Assembly: GCA_900546295.1 (NCBI GenBank)
Contig: URCK01000002.1
Span: 21,142-85,141, forward strand
Direction of reading: 5' to 3'
DNA: 64,000 nucleotides
Source: an uncultured Eubacteriales bacterium
Lineage (GTDB): Bacteria; Bacillota; Clostridia; Oscillospirales; Oscillospiraceae
Shown here: positions 8,206-16,718 of the stretch, piece after piece
Layout of the letters: each line of letters opens with the position of its first letter
How positions within the stretch are numbered: position 1 is the first letter of the stretch
Made by a program: the position numbers and the translations under genes
Notes under the pieces: model-generated
Told to the model about the DNA's origin: nothing
Seen by the model: only the letters and a program-made list of their open reading frames with translations
Databases searched by the model: none

Positions 8206-8314
8206 ATTGCAAGCATTCCCGCACCGCCAAAGCCGCGCGGCAATACGATTTCCCTCGCGACCGCGAAATCGAATTCTATTTGTCTACATAAGCACCACGA
8301 AAGGAGACATTTCC

Positions 8315-8518
8315 ATGGACAACATCCTCGCCGTCCCCATCCACCTCAAAATGACGCTGACCGCCAGAGAAGCGGCAGAATACAGCAACATCGGCATCAA
8401 CAAGATCGACAGTATGCTCCGCTCGCCCAACTGCCCCTTCGTCTTGTTCGTCGGGACAAAAAAGCTGGTCAAGCGCCGGGAGTTTGAAGAGTACATCAGC
8501 CAAAAGCTGGTGATCTGA
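8315..8518 (+). CDS. xis: Tn916-type excisionase
   Basis: A 67-residue winged-helix protein of the Tn916 Xis family, with LTAREAAEYSNIGINKI and FVGTKKLVKRREFEEYI. It bends DNA at the element ends to favour excision by the integrase. The ATG at 8315 has AAAGGAG 8 nt upstream. The integrase gene follows, after a promoter with an unusual inverted repeat. Confidence 0.85.
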   Translation: MDNILAVPIHLKMTLTAREAAEYSNIGINKIDSMLRSPNCPFVLFVGTKKLVKRREFEEYISQKLVI

Positions 8519-8545
8519 CGGCAAAAGATAATTTGTAAAAACAGC

Positions 8546-8603
8546 TTGAGAGAAAAGAACCTATCTGCTATAATTATGTTGTTGCAGTAGGCTCTTTTCT
8601 CTC
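8546..8603 (+). promoter_or_regulatory. Integrase promoter inside a long inverted repeat
   Basis: TTGAGA (8546-8551), 17-nt spacer, TATAAT (8569-8574). The promoter is flanked by inverted arms GAGAGAAAAGANCCTA...CTGC (8548-8568) and their complement (8584-8603), so an upstream transcript would fold over the -10 region. It could be an operator or a readthrough-blocking hairpin. Confidence 0.7.
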
Positions 8604-8622
8604 TGCGGGAAAGGAGTATACA

Positions 8623-9804
8623 ATGGGCAAAAACTTAAAAGGCAAAGAATGCGGTAAGGGTATCTACCAAAGAAAGGACGGATTATATCACGCACGTTTT
8701 GTAGACAAAGCAGGAAAACGACATGAGAAATATTTCCAGACGATTCCCGAGGCGCGTAACTGGATCGAGCAGGCGAAATATGCCGACAAGCACGAAGACG
8801 TGTTTGTTCCATCGGACACGACGGTTGACGCATGGTTTTCATTTTGGATCGAGAACATTGTGGGCGATTTGGCACCCAACACCCTGCGAAATTATCGGGA
8901 GCGATACAAGCAGAACATCCAGCCCATCATCGGCAAAATGCTCCTTTCCGATGTGAAGCCCATGCACTGCAAAAAAGTGCTGCTTTCCATGGATGCGGAT
9001 TATGCAGGTTCTACCATCCGGCAGACCTATATCACAATGGGTACGATGTTCAAGGCTGCGAAGATGAATGACCTGATTACCAAGCACCCAATGGACGGCG
9101 TTCGCTACACAAAGCCGATCCGAGCGCCGGACGACATTCACTTTTTAACGTGGGATGAGCAAATCAGATTTCTTGAAGTTGCGAAACGCTCCCACAACTA
9201 CAATCAGTACGCGCTGATCCTTGAAACCGGTTTGCGCACCGGCGAGATGATCGGACTGACGTGGGATGCGATAGATTTCCAGAATCGGACGCTGACGGTC
9301 AACAAAACCTTGGAGTACCGCCACAAGCAGCACTTTTGGCGTGCAGGACCTCCGAAAACGCAGCAAAGCTATCGCACCATCCCGCTGACAGATCGGGCCT
9401 ATGAAATTCTGAAAGAAATCAAGGATAAGCGCCCTTGGCAAAAGGAATCTCCGCTGCTCTCACAAACACTGGAATATATCGACCGGCGAACGGGGGCAAT
9501 CTCCCGGCTGGTCATGCGTGATCTTGTCTTTATCAACTGGCGTACCGGGGAACCGGCAAAGAACAGTTCCTATGATACCCACCTTTACAAGCTATGTGAT
9601 GAAGCAGGAATTGAAAAATTCTGTATGCACGCTTTGCGCCACACCTACGCCACAAGAGCGATTGAATGCGGTGTACAGCCCAAGGTGCTGCAAAAGCTGC
9701 TTGGTCACGCAAGTATAAAAACAACGATGGACAGATACGTCCATGTCACATCCGAATCCTTGGATCAGGCTGTGCGGCAATTTGAATCAGGCAGGGTTTC
9801 CTAG
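8623..9804 (+). CDS. int: Tn916-family tyrosine integrase
   Basis: A 393-residue tyrosine recombinase. The N-terminal AP2-like arm-binding domain ([18 protein letters not shown]) is followed by a SAM-like core-binding domain ([15 protein letters not shown]) and the catalytic domain with [37 protein letters not shown] and the Tyr of MDRYVHV. All catalytic R-K-H-R-H-Y positions appear present, so it could be active. The ATG at 8623 has AAAGGAG upstream. It would integrate and excise the element together with Xis. Confidence 0.92.
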   Translation: MGKNLKGKECGKGIYQRKDGLYHARFVDKAGKRHEKYFQTIPEARNWIEQAKYADKHEDVFVPSDTTVDAWFSFWIENIVGDLAPNTLRNYRERYKQNIQPIIGKMLLSDVKPMHCKKVLLSMDADYAGSTIRQTYITMGTMFKAAKMNDLITKHPMDGVRYTKPIRAPDDIHFLTWDEQIRFLEVAKRSHNYNQYALILETGLRTGEMIGLTWDAIDFQNRTLTVNKTLEYRHKQHFWRAGPPKTQQSYRTIPLTDRAYEILKEIKDKRPWQKESPLLSQTLEYIDRRTGAISRLVMRDLVFINWRTGEPAKNSSYDTHLYKLCDEAGIEKFCMHALRHTYATRAIECGVQPKVLQKLLGHASIKTTMDRYVHVTSESLDQAVRQFESGRVS

Positions 9805-9820
9805 CATATAAGTCCATGCG

Positions 9821-9845
9821 AAAATGGCGTAAAAATGGCGTAAAT
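9821..9845 (+). repeat. Tandem 11-bp repeat, likely integrase arm sites
   Basis: Two direct copies of AAAATGGCGTA sit 17 bp after the integrase stop. Repeats like this at the int end of Tn916-like elements bind the integrase N-terminal domain. The attachment core should lie just beyond, before ychF. Confidence 0.5.
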
Positions 9846-9907
9846 CAAACGCGCCGGATTCCGGAAGCCCTTGAAAATCAAGACATTTTAAGGAGATAGA
9901 GAAAACT

Positions 9908-11017
9908 ATGAAATTAGGTATCGTCGGACTTCCGAACGTCGGCAAGTCCACTCTCTTCAATGCGATCACCAACGCGGGCGCGGAGAGCGCCAACTACCCC
10001 TTCTGCACCATCGAGCCGAATGTCGGCATGGTGGCCGTGCCCGACGAGCGGCTCGACAAGCTCGCCGAGATGTATGCTCCCAAGAAGAAGACCCCCGCCG
10101 TTATCGAATTTGTCGACATTGCGGGTCTTGTCAAGGGTGCGAGCCAGGGCGCAGGTCTCGGCAACAAGTTCCTTGAGAACATCCGCCGCACCGACGCCAT
10201 CGTGCATGTTGTGCGCTGCTTCGACGATGAAAACATCATGCACGTCGTGGCCGACGCGAGCACGAACGTCCCCGTCGACCCCTTGGGCGACATTGAGACC
10301 ATCGACCTGGAGCTCATCATGGCGGACCTTGAAATGGTCAACCGCCGCGTGGAAAAAGCCACGAAGATGGCCAAGGGCGACAAGAAGTTCCTGCACGAGG
10401 TCGAGCTCTTCTCCGACCTTGCCAAGCACCTCGACGCGGGCAAGAGCGCGCGCACCTTTGAGGTCTCGAAGGACGACGCCGAGCTCATCGCGACGGCCGA
10501 CTTACTCAGCCTCAAGCCCATCATCTACGCTGCGAACATGGACGAGGACGGCTTCGCCAATCAGGACGGCAACCAGTATCTCCAGCAGGTCAAGGAGCTC
10601 GCCGAAAAGGAGGGCGCGCAGGTGCTGCCCATCTGCGCCAAGCTCGAGCAGGACATCGCCGAGCTGGACGGCGAGGACCGCGCGATGTTCCTTGAAGAGC
10701 TCGGCATTCAGGAGTCCGGCCTCGACCGCCTGATCAAGTGCTCGTACGCCCTGCTCGGCCTCATCTCCTTCCTCACCTACGGCGAGGACGAGTGCAGAGC
10801 ATGGACGATCAAGAACGGCACCAAGGCCCCGCAGGCCGCCGGCAAGATCCACTCCGACATCGAGCGCGGCTTCATCCGCGCCGAGACGATCAATTTCGAC
10901 GACATGATCCGCTGCGGCAGCGTCGCCGCCGCGAAGGAAAAGGGCCTGCTCCGCAGCGAGGGCAAGGACTACGTCGTCAAGGACGGCGACATGATCTACT
11001 TCCGCTTCAACGTGTAA
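9908..11017 (+). CDS. ychF: Redox-regulated ATPase YchF
   Basis: A 369-residue Obg-related P-loop NTPase, close to the usual length. It starts MKLGIVGLPNVGKSTLFNAIT (Walker A) and has DIAGLVKG (G3) and YAANMDEDG in place of the G4 NKxD, which explains the ATP preference of YchF. The C-terminal TGS-like domain ends KDGDMIYFRFNV. It binds ribosomes and is linked to oxidative stress and translation start selection. The start has AAGGAG upstream. The integrative element ends just before it, so its native promoter may have been displaced. Confidence 0.95.
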   Translation: MKLGIVGLPNVGKSTLFNAITNAGAESANYPFCTIEPNVGMVAVPDERLDKLAEMYAPKKKTPAVIEFVDIAGLVKGASQGAGLGNKFLENIRRTDAIVHVVRCFDDENIMHVVADASTNVPVDPLGDIETIDLELIMADLEMVNRRVEKATKMAKGDKKFLHEVELFSDLAKHLDAGKSARTFEVSKDDAELIATADLLSLKPIIYAANMDEDGFANQDGNQYLQQVKELAEKEGAQVLPICAKLEQDIAELDGEDRAMFLEELGIQESGLDRLIKCSYALLGLISFLTYGEDECRAWTIKNGTKAPQAAGKIHSDIERGFIRAETINFDDMIRCGSVAAAKEKGLLRSEGKDYVVKDGDMIYFRFNV

Positions 11018-11040
11018 AAAAACAGCATACGGTATACAAA

Positions 11041-11074
11041 ACTGGGGTAAAGCCGCATTCGGCTTTACCCCAGT
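11041..11074. terminator. Convergent terminator between ychF and the ZIP gene
   Basis: A perfect 14-bp stem ACTGGGGTAAAGCC/GGCTTTACCCCAGT with a 6-nt loop. TTTTG follows on the minus strand. The stem includes the ZIP stop codon. Confidence 0.8.
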
Positions 11075-11805
11075 CCCACATCCAGCGCCATCATCAAAAG
11101 AAATCCGACGAGAAACGCGCAGGTGCCGTCCCGCCCCCCTGCGCGCGGGATGAGTTCCTCCGCCGTCACGCAGAGCATCGCCCCGGCGGCAAAGCTCAAA
11201 AGCCACGGCATCAGCGGCCGCACCTGCACCGCTGCCAGTGCCGCCGCCACGCCGAAGAGCGGCTCCACCGCGCCCGAAAGCACGCCCGCGAGGAACGCTT
11301 CCCCGCGCTTTTTGCCCGCCTGACGCAGCGGCAGCGCCACCGCCGCGCCCTCGGGAAAGTTCTGCACGCCGATGCCGAGCGCCAGCGCCGCCGCGCCCGC
11401 AAGTCCCTCCCCATCCGCCGCCAGCGCGAACGCAAGGCCGACGGCCATGCCCTCTGGGATGTTGTGCAGCGTGATGGCGGCGAGCAGAAGGACATTTTCC
11501 TGCACCTCCCCCCGCCGCTCGCATAAAACATCCAGCGCGAGCAAAAAGGCGCTTCCCAGCGCGATGCCTCCGCCCACGGTCGCGACGCTTTGCACCCGTC
11601 CTGCCGCCGTGAGCTGCCCGAGCGCGGGCAGGATGAGGCTCCACACGCTCGCCGCCGTCATCACCCCGGCGGCAAAACCCAGCATCGCCCGCTGCGTCCG
11701 CGCGCTGCCCTCGCGCGCAAAGAACAGCACCGTCCCCGCGCCCAGCGTGGTCATCAGAAAGAGAAACGCCGTGCCGAGCGCGGCGAGTAGGAGTGTATGG
11801 AGCAT
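11065..11805 (-). CDS. ZIP family metal transporter
   Basis: A 246-residue membrane protein with about eight helices. The two metal-binding motifs of the GufA/ZupT-type ZIP family are present: HNIPEG in helix 4 and QNFPEG in helix 5. ZIP proteins import zinc, and sometimes iron or manganese, into the cytoplasm. It is convergent with ychF and appears monocistronic. A long frame on the same strand that extends through ychF is a shadow. Confidence 0.92.
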   Translation of the reverse strand: MLHTLLLAALGTAFLFLMTTLGAGTVLFFAREGSARTQRAMLGFAAGVMTAASVWSLILPALGQLTAAGRVQSVATVGGGIALGSAFLLALDVLCERRGEVQENVLLLAAITLHNIPEGMAVGLAFALAADGEGLAGAAALALGIGVQNFPEGAAVALPLRQAGKKRGEAFLAGVLSGAVEPLFGVAAALAAVQVRPLMPWLLSFAAGAMLCVTAEELIPRAGGRDGTCAFLVGFLLMMALDVGLG

Positions 11806-11882
11806 TTTCGATCACCTTTCCCGTCTTCTCAGGCGGAGCGCCGCCCGTATGCCAGTATAGGCAGAGCGCGGGCAGGACGTGA

Positions 11883-11915
11883 AAAAGGCGCGGAGCTTTC
11901 AGCTCCGCGCCTTTT
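11883..11915 (-). terminator. Terminator of htpG
   Basis: AAAAGGCGCGGAGCT pairs perfectly with AGCTCCGCGCCTTTT around a 3-nt loop, followed by T on the minus strand. Confidence 0.85.
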
Positions 11916-11934
11916 GCTGCGCGATGTTCAGATG

Positions 11935-13827
11935 TTACTGCATCAGCTGCGCCACCATGTCGGTGTACGCGCCGGGGTCTTCGAGCGGCAGCCCCGCGAT
12001 GAGGTTCGCCTGATCGTAGAGGATCTTCGCGTAGAGCGCAGCCTTGTCGCGGTCCGTCGCCATCAGCGCTTCCATCGCCTTGACCGCCGGATGCGCCACG
12101 TTCAGCTCGAGGATGCGCTCGGCCTTGACAGGCTCGGGCATTTCGAAGTTCTTGAAGTACTTTTCCATCTCGAAGCTGAAGCCCTCGCCCGCCGTCAGGC
12201 AGACGGGATGGGTCTTTAGACGGTGGGAGACCTTGACCTCCTTGACCTTGTCGCCGAGGGTCTCCTTGACGAATTCGAGCAGCGCGCTGCTCTCGGCTTC
12301 GTCCTTTTGTTCCTCCTCGCCGCCGAGTTCAAGATCGCCGTCCACAATGGAGCGGAAGGGCTTTTCGTCGTAGTTCATCAGGGCCTGAAGCGTGAATTCG
12401 TCCGTCTCGCCGGTCAAATAGAGGATCTCGTAGTTCTTGTCCTTCAAAAGCTCGGTCTGCGGCAGCTTATCCACCGCCGCGACGCTCTCGCCCGCGGCGT
12501 AGTAGATGCACTTCTGATCTTCTTTCATGCGCGAGACGTATTCGCGGAGCGTCGTGAGCTTCTTCTCCGTGGAGGAGTAGAACATCAGCAGCTCCTTGAG
12601 AGAGTCCTTGCGCGTCTCGCCGCCGTCGCTCACGATGCCGAAGCCAAGCTGGCGGCCGAAGTTCGCGTAGAACTTCTCGTAGCCCTCGCGGTCGTCCCCC
12701 AGGAACTTTTCAAGGTCGGCGCGCACCTTCTTTTCAAGGTTCTGGCCGATGACCTTGAGCTGGCGGTCGTGCTGCAAGAGCTCGCGGGAGATGTTGAGGC
12801 TCAGATCCGGCGAATCGACCACGCCGCGCACAAAGCGCAGATAGTCAGGCAGGAGCGTGTCGCACTTGTCCATGATGAGAACGCCCGCGCTGTAGAGCTG
12901 CAAGCCCTTCTCGTAGCCTTCCGTGTAGAAGTTGAACGGGCGCGACGACGGCACGAACAGCAGCGCCTTATAGGTGACGCTGCCCTCGGCAGAGACGGTG
13001 ATCGTACGCTGGGGCTTGTCGAATTCGCGCGTCAGCTCAGAATAGAACTTGTTGTACTCCTCGTCCGTCACCTCGCTGCGCTTGCGCTGCCAGAGCGGCA
13101 CCATGGAGTTGACGGTCTTGAGCGCTTCGACGGTCTCAAACTCGGGCTTCTCCGGGTCGCTGCCCTCCTTGACCTTCTGCTCGGGCATCATCATGCGGAT
13201 GGGGTAGCGGATGTAGTCGGAATACTTCTTGATGAGCGCGTGCAGGCGGTAGGGCTCGAGATACTCGCTGTAGTTCTCCTCGTCCGTGTCGGGCTTGATG
13301 TGCATGATGACCTCGGTGCCGACCGTTTCCTTGTCGCACTCGGTCACGGTGTAGCCGTCCGCGCCGGAAGACTGCCAGCGGTAGGCCTGCTCTTCGCCGT
13401 ACTTCTTCGTGAGAACGGTGATCTCATCGGCGACCATGAAGGCGGAGTAGAATCCCACGCCGAACTGGCCGATGATGTCGATATCGGCGTCCTTCTTGTC
13501 CTTTTCCTCCGTCTCCTGGCGGAACTTATAGGAACCGGAGGAGGCGATCACGCCGAGGTTGTTTTCAAGCTCTTCTTTACTCATGCCGATGCCGTTATCG
13601 GAAACGGTCAGCGTGCGGTTTTCCTTGTCGACCGACACCGTGATGGCAAAATCGCTGCGGTTCATGCCGACCTTGTCATCCGTCAGCGCAACATAGCAGA
13701 GCTTGTCGATGGCGTCGCTGGCGTTGGAGATGATCTCGCGCAGGAAGATCTCCTTATGGGTATAAATGGAGTTTATCATCAGGTCGAGCAAACGCTTCGA
13801 CTCTGCTTTGAACTGTTTCTTTGCCAT
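11935..13827 (-). CDS. htpG: Hsp90-family chaperone HtpG
   Basis: A 630-residue protein of usual HtpG length. The GHKL ATPase domain shows EIISNASDAIDKL, DNGIGM and GQFGVGFYSAF; middle and C-terminal domains follow. It is a cytoplasmic ATP-dependent chaperone. The ATG at 13827 has GAGAGGG upstream. A CIRCE operator 80 nt upstream points to control by HrcA, unlike Bacillus subtilis where htpG is not an HrcA target. The open frame on the opposite strand is a shadow caused by high GC. Confidence 0.97.
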   Translation of the reverse strand: MAKKQFKAESKRLLDLMINSIYTHKEIFLREIISNASDAIDKLCYVALTDDKVGMNRSDFAITVSVDKENRTLTVSDNGIGMSKEELENNLGVIASSGSYKFRQETEEKDKKDADIDIIGQFGVGFYSAFMVADEITVLTKKYGEEQAYRWQSSGADGYTVTECDKETVGTEVIMHIKPDTDEENYSEYLEPYRLHALIKKYSDYIRYPIRMMMPEQKVKEGSDPEKPEFETVEALKTVNSMVPLWQRKRSEVTDEEYNKFYSELTREFDKPQRTITVSAEGSVTYKALLFVPSSRPFNFYTEGYEKGLQLYSAGVLIMDKCDTLLPDYLRFVRGVVDSPDLSLNISRELLQHDRQLKVIGQNLEKKVRADLEKFLGDDREGYEKFYANFGRQLGFGIVSDGGETRKDSLKELLMFYSSTEKKLTTLREYVSRMKEDQKCIYYAAGESVAAVDKLPQTELLKDKNYEILYLTGETDEFTLQALMNYDEKPFRSIVDGDLELGGEEEQKDEAESSALLEFVKETLGDKVKEVKVSHRLKTHPVCLTAGEGFSFEMEKYFKNFEMPEPVKAERILELNVAHPAVKAMEALMATDRDKAALYAKILYDQANLIAGLPLEDPGAYTDMVAQLMQ

Positions 13828-13906
13828 AAAAGCATCCCTCTCTTATCGTAATTTGACTCTCAGTATAGCAGATAATCCTTTGCATTTGTTACCGTTCCGT
13901 GAACTT

Positions 13907-13933
13907 TTAGCACTCTCGTGCTTCAAGTGCTAA
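13907..13933. promoter_or_regulatory. CIRCE operator (HrcA site)
   Basis: TTAGCACTC, a 9-nt spacer and AAGTGCTAA differ from the consensus TTAGCACTC-N9-GAGTGCTAA at one base. It lies upstream of htpG, with a TATACT -10 candidate at 13868-13863 on the minus strand. Confidence 0.9.
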
Positions 13934-14053
13934 CGCAATTTTTGTGCCGCAGGAAGGTTCCGCCGCGCCAAAATCGCGCTTCTCGCCGCTTCTCTTGTCG
14001 AAATCGCATATTCATACGTTTTTCTGCCGTTTTTCTTTGGGCAAACTGCGCTA

Positions 14054-14082
14054 TTGACTTCTCGCCCCGCGCGCGCTAAAAT
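14054..14082 (+). promoter_or_regulatory. Sigma-A promoter of the liv operon
   Basis: TTGACT (14054-14059), 17-nt spacer, TAAAAT (14077-14082). Transcription would start near 14090, about 35 nt before the leader ORF. Confidence 0.8.
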
Positions 14083-14124
14083 TAGCCCATCAAATATGAG
14101 AGATACATGAAAGGACGTCATGCT

Positions 14125-14358
14125 ATGTTCCGTTTTGCTTATGCAAATCAGAATACCGCTTCCGCTTCTGCCGCCTGCGCAGAGGCCGCTTCCTGCTGCA
14201 CCTCTCAGTTCTCCGCTTGCAACTGCATCGTTATGGGCGCCATTATGATGGCGTCCATTATTATTTTCCGCGAGATTACCATCATTGGCTTTTCCCTTCT
14301 GGTACTGGTCCTTCTGGTCGTTCTTTCGCGTGTTGCCCCGACAAGATGCAATTGCTGA
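14125..14358 (+). CDS. Ile/Leu/Val-rich leader peptide of the liv operon
   Basis: A 77-codon ORF with AAAGGA about 9 nt upstream of its ATG. Of residues 35-70, 20 are Ile, Leu or Val, including ten in a row (LLVLVLLVVL, codons at 14296-14325). A terminator follows 23 nt after its stop, and the next gene is livJ. This matches the layout of branched-chain amino acid attenuators such as the E. coli ilv leaders: ribosome stalling on these codons would prevent terminator folding. The segment just before the codon run (14219-14229, GCAACTGCATC) is complementary with one mismatch to the segment at the stop (14345-14355, GATGCAATTGC). A rival reading is a small membrane protein, as the run is hydrophobic. 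Confidence 0.65.
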   Translation: MFRFAYANQNTASASAACAEAASCCTSQFSACNCIVMGAIMMASIIIFREITIIGFSLLVLVLLVVLSRVAPTRCNC

Positions 14359-14380
14359 GCACTTCTTCAAGCGATACAGC

Positions 14381-14416
14381 AAAGCGGTTCTGCCGGGATG
14401 GCGGGATCGCTTTTTT
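14381..14416 (+). terminator. Attenuator terminator of the liv operon
   Basis: AGCGGTTCTGCC pairs with GGCGGGATCGCT (12 pairs including G-U) around a GGGAT loop, followed by TTTTTTG. It lies between the leader ORF and livJ. Confidence 0.8.
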
Positions 14417-14462
14417 GTATAAACAAACCTGTCAATTCTTGAATCAAAGGAGATACAAAACG

Positions 14463-15638
14463 ATGAAAAAGAAGTTTATGTGCATGTTCATGGCCGCTGC
14501 CATGACGCTCTCGATGGCCGCCTGCGGCTCCAAGGGCGACGATGCGAACACCGACGACAATGCAGGCGGCGCATCCGACGATGTCCAGACCTTTACGGTC
14601 GGCACCTCCGGCCCGCTGACCGGCGACAACGCGATCTACGGTATGGCCGTCAAGCAGGGCGTGGAGCTCGCCGTCAACGAGATCAACGCGAGCGACAGCA
14701 AGATCAAGTTTGAGTTCCTCTCTCAGGACGATGAGGCCGACGGTGAAAAGGCCGTCAACGCCTACAACAACATGATGGACAACGGTATGCAGGTCCTCGT
14801 CGGCCCCACGACCACCGGCGCTTCCATCGCCGTTGCCGATGCCTGCTACACCGACCGCACCTTCATGCTGACCCCCTCCGCCTCCTCCACTGACGTGACC
14901 GCGGGCAAGGACAATGTCTTCCAGGTCTGCTTCACCGACCCCAACCAGGGCGTTTGCGCTGCCGACTACATGGCTGAGCACTACGGCGATGCCAAGATCG
15001 CCGTCATCTACCGCAACGACGACGCCTACTCTCAGGGCATCCGCGATGCTTTCGTGAAGGAAGCGGGCGACAAGGGCCTCTCCATCGTCTATCAGGGCAC
15101 CTTTACCCTCGACACCTCCTCTAACTTCTCCGTTCAGCTCGCCGCCGCGCAGACTGCCGGCGCCGACCTCGTCTTCCTCCCCATCTACTATCAGCCCGCT
15201 TCCGTGATCTTCGCGCAGGCCAAGGCCATGGGCTATGCCCCCACCTTCTTCGGTGTGGACGGCATGGACGGCATCCTCAATATGCCCGGCTTTGACACCA
15301 GTCTCGCCGAGGGCCTCGTGCTGATGACCCCGTTCTGCGCCACCGTTGAATCCAGCAAGAGCTTCGTCGACGCTTACACTGCCGCTTACGGCACCACGCC
15401 CAACCAGTTCGCCGCCGACGCCTACGATGGTGTTTACATCGTCAAGGCCGCGCTCGAACAGGCCGGCTGCACCGCCGATATGAGCAATGAAGAGATCTGC
15501 GACGCGCTCGTTTCCGCCATCACCTCCCTCAAGTTCACCGGCCTCACCGGTACCGACATGTCCTGGAACGCCGAGGGTCAGGTCTCCAAGGCCCCGACCG
15601 CCTACGTCGTCAAGGACGGCCAGTACGTTGAGGGCTGA
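14463..15638 (+). CDS. livJ: Branched-chain amino acid ABC transporter, binding lipoprotein
   Basis: A 391-residue lipoprotein. The signal peptide ends at a lipobox (SMAACGS, Cys near residue 21), so it is anchored on the outer face of the membrane. The mature part is a Leu/Ile/Val-binding periplasmic-fold domain (VGTSGPLTGDNAIYG, GPTTTGASIAVAD, FFGVDGMDG). It should capture Leu, Ile or Val for LivHMGF. The ATG at 14463 has AAAGGAG upstream; an in-frame extension back to 14217 lies in the leader. It is the first gene of a five-gene operon and is separated from livH by a stable stem-loop, fitting higher expression of the binding protein. Confidence 0.93.
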   Translation: MKKKFMCMFMAAAMTLSMAACGSKGDDANTDDNAGGASDDVQTFTVGTSGPLTGDNAIYGMAVKQGVELAVNEINASDSKIKFEFLSQDDEADGEKAVNAYNNMMDNGMQVLVGPTTTGASIAVADACYTDRTFMLTPSASSTDVTAGKDNVFQVCFTDPNQGVCAADYMAEHYGDAKIAVIYRNDDAYSQGIRDAFVKEAGDKGLSIVYQGTFTLDTSSNFSVQLAAAQTAGADLVFLPIYYQPASVIFAQAKAMGYAPTFFGVDGMDGILNMPGFDTSLAEGLVLMTPFCATVESSKSFVDAYTAAYGTTPNQFAADAYDGVYIVKAALEQAGCTADMSNEEICDALVSAITSLKFTGLTGTDMSWNAEGQVSKAPTAYVVKDGQYVEG

Positions 15639-15693
15639 TCCCCGCAAAGATACCAAACAGACCGTTTATCGTCTCTCTCACGGAGCGAAGGGT

Positions 15694-15718
15694 CGCCGGG
15701 AGGAAAAAACTCCCGGCG
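15694..15718 (+). other. Intercistronic stem-loop between livJ and livH
   Basis: CGCCGGGAG pairs with CTCCCGGCG around an A-rich loop. There is no U-tract, so it is more likely an mRNA-stabilising or processing element than a terminator. Confidence 0.65.
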
Positions 15719-15829
15719 GCCTGCGCCCTGCTTCTATGGCGGAAACGAAGGCAGCGTCCTTCCTCTCTGCCCTTGTTTCTGCCACAGACGTTTTCCCCAA
15801 CTCCAACGAGAAAAAAGAGGTGCCATCCT

Positions 15830-16708
15830 ATGGAATTCTTATCCTATCTCATCAGCGGCATCAGCCTCGGCAGCGTGTACGCCATCATCGCCCTCGGCTA
15901 TACGATGGTCTACGGCATTGCCAAGATGCTGAACTTCGCCCACGGCGACGTCATCATGATCGGCGGCTACGTTTCCTTCTGCGCGATGTTCTATCTGGGC
16001 CTTCCCAGCATCGTCGCGGTGCTGATGGCCGTTGTCGTGTGCACCGTCCTCGGCATCGTCATCGAGCGCCTTGCCTACAAGCCCCTGCGCTCCGCGCCGA
16101 GCCTCGCGGTGCTCATCACCGCCATCGGCGTGAGCTATTTCCTTCAGAACTCCGCGCTGCTCATCTGGAAGGCCGCCGCGCGCTCCTATCCCCCCGTGGT
16201 CACGGGCGCTGTGAAGATCTTCGGCGGCAAGCTGACCGTTTCCTACATCTCCCTTCTCACGATCTCCGTCTGTATCGTCATCATGATCGCGCTGACGCTC
16301 TTTGTCAGCAAGAGCAAGATGGGCAAGGCCATGCGCGCCTGCTCGGAGGATAAGGCGGCGGCGCAGCTGATGGGCATCAACGTCAACGCGACCATTTCCG
16401 CGACCTTTGCCATCGGCTCGGCGCTCGCGGCCATCGCCGGCGTGCTGCTCTGCTCGTTCAATACCTCCCTCATGCCCACCACCGGCTCCATGCCCGGCAT
16501 CAAGGCTTTTACCGCGGCGGTGTTCGGCGGCATCGGCTCCATCCCCGGCGCATTCCTCGGCGGGCTCCTGCTCGGCATCATCGAGGCCATGGCCCAGGCG
16601 TATATCTCGACGAACCTCGCAAACTCGATCGTCTTTGCCGTGCTGATCGTCGTGCTGCTCGTCAAGCCCGCAGGACTGCTCGGCAAGTACGTGCCGGAGA
16701 AAGTGTAA
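15830..16708 (+). CDS. livH: Branched-chain amino acid ABC permease LivH
   Basis: A 292-residue permease with about eight membrane helices. It has the family signature SLGSVYAIIALGYTMVYGIAKMLNFAHGD near the N-terminus and ACSEDKAAAQLMGINV, which contacts the ATPase. It forms the channel with LivM. The ATG at 15830 has GAGGTG upstream. Confidence 0.95.
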   Translation: MEFLSYLISGISLGSVYAIIALGYTMVYGIAKMLNFAHGDVIMIGGYVSFCAMFYLGLPSIVAVLMAVVVCTVLGIVIERLAYKPLRSAPSLAVLITAIGVSYFLQNSALLIWKAAARSYPPVVTGAVKIFGGKLTVSYISLLTISVCIVIMIALTLFVSKSKMGKAMRACSEDKAAAQLMGINVNATISATFAIGSALAAIAGVLLCSFNTSLMPTTGSMPGIKAFTAAVFGGIGSIPGAFLGGLLLGIIEAMAQAYISTNLANSIVFAVLIVVLLVKPAGLLGKYVPEKV

Positions 16709-16718
16709 GGTGGCCGGA

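Larger units (their letters stand above)
6341..9880 (+). mobile_element. Decayed mobilizable/integrative element
   Basis: The stretch holds, in one orientation, a MobC-type relaxosome protein, a RepA N-domain protein, a Cys-rich VLP protein, a Tn916-type excisionase and a Tn916-type integrase, then arm-type repeats. This module set is typical of Firmicute integrative mobilizable elements. The relaxase normally next to mobC is missing, leaving 196 bp between the mobC stop and the first in-frame codon of the repA frame. The right end lies between the integrase stop and ychF; the left end is not resolved. Boundaries given are approximate. Confidence 0.7.

Noticed and set aside
8192..9888. AAGCCCTTGA shared between 8192-8201 and the region before ychF as attachment sites
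   Set aside because: Only about ten bases match, and the first copy lies inside the element between the VLP gene and xis, so it cannot be the left end.
10502..11815. 437-residue minus-strand frame spanning ychF and the ZIP gene
   Set aside because: It overlaps two well-supported genes and lacks domains; it reads through the terminator at 11041-11074.
12223..13851. 542-residue open frame on the plus strand opposite htpG
   Set aside because: It is the antisense shadow of htpG, with arginine-, valine- and leucine-skewed composition and no domain pattern.
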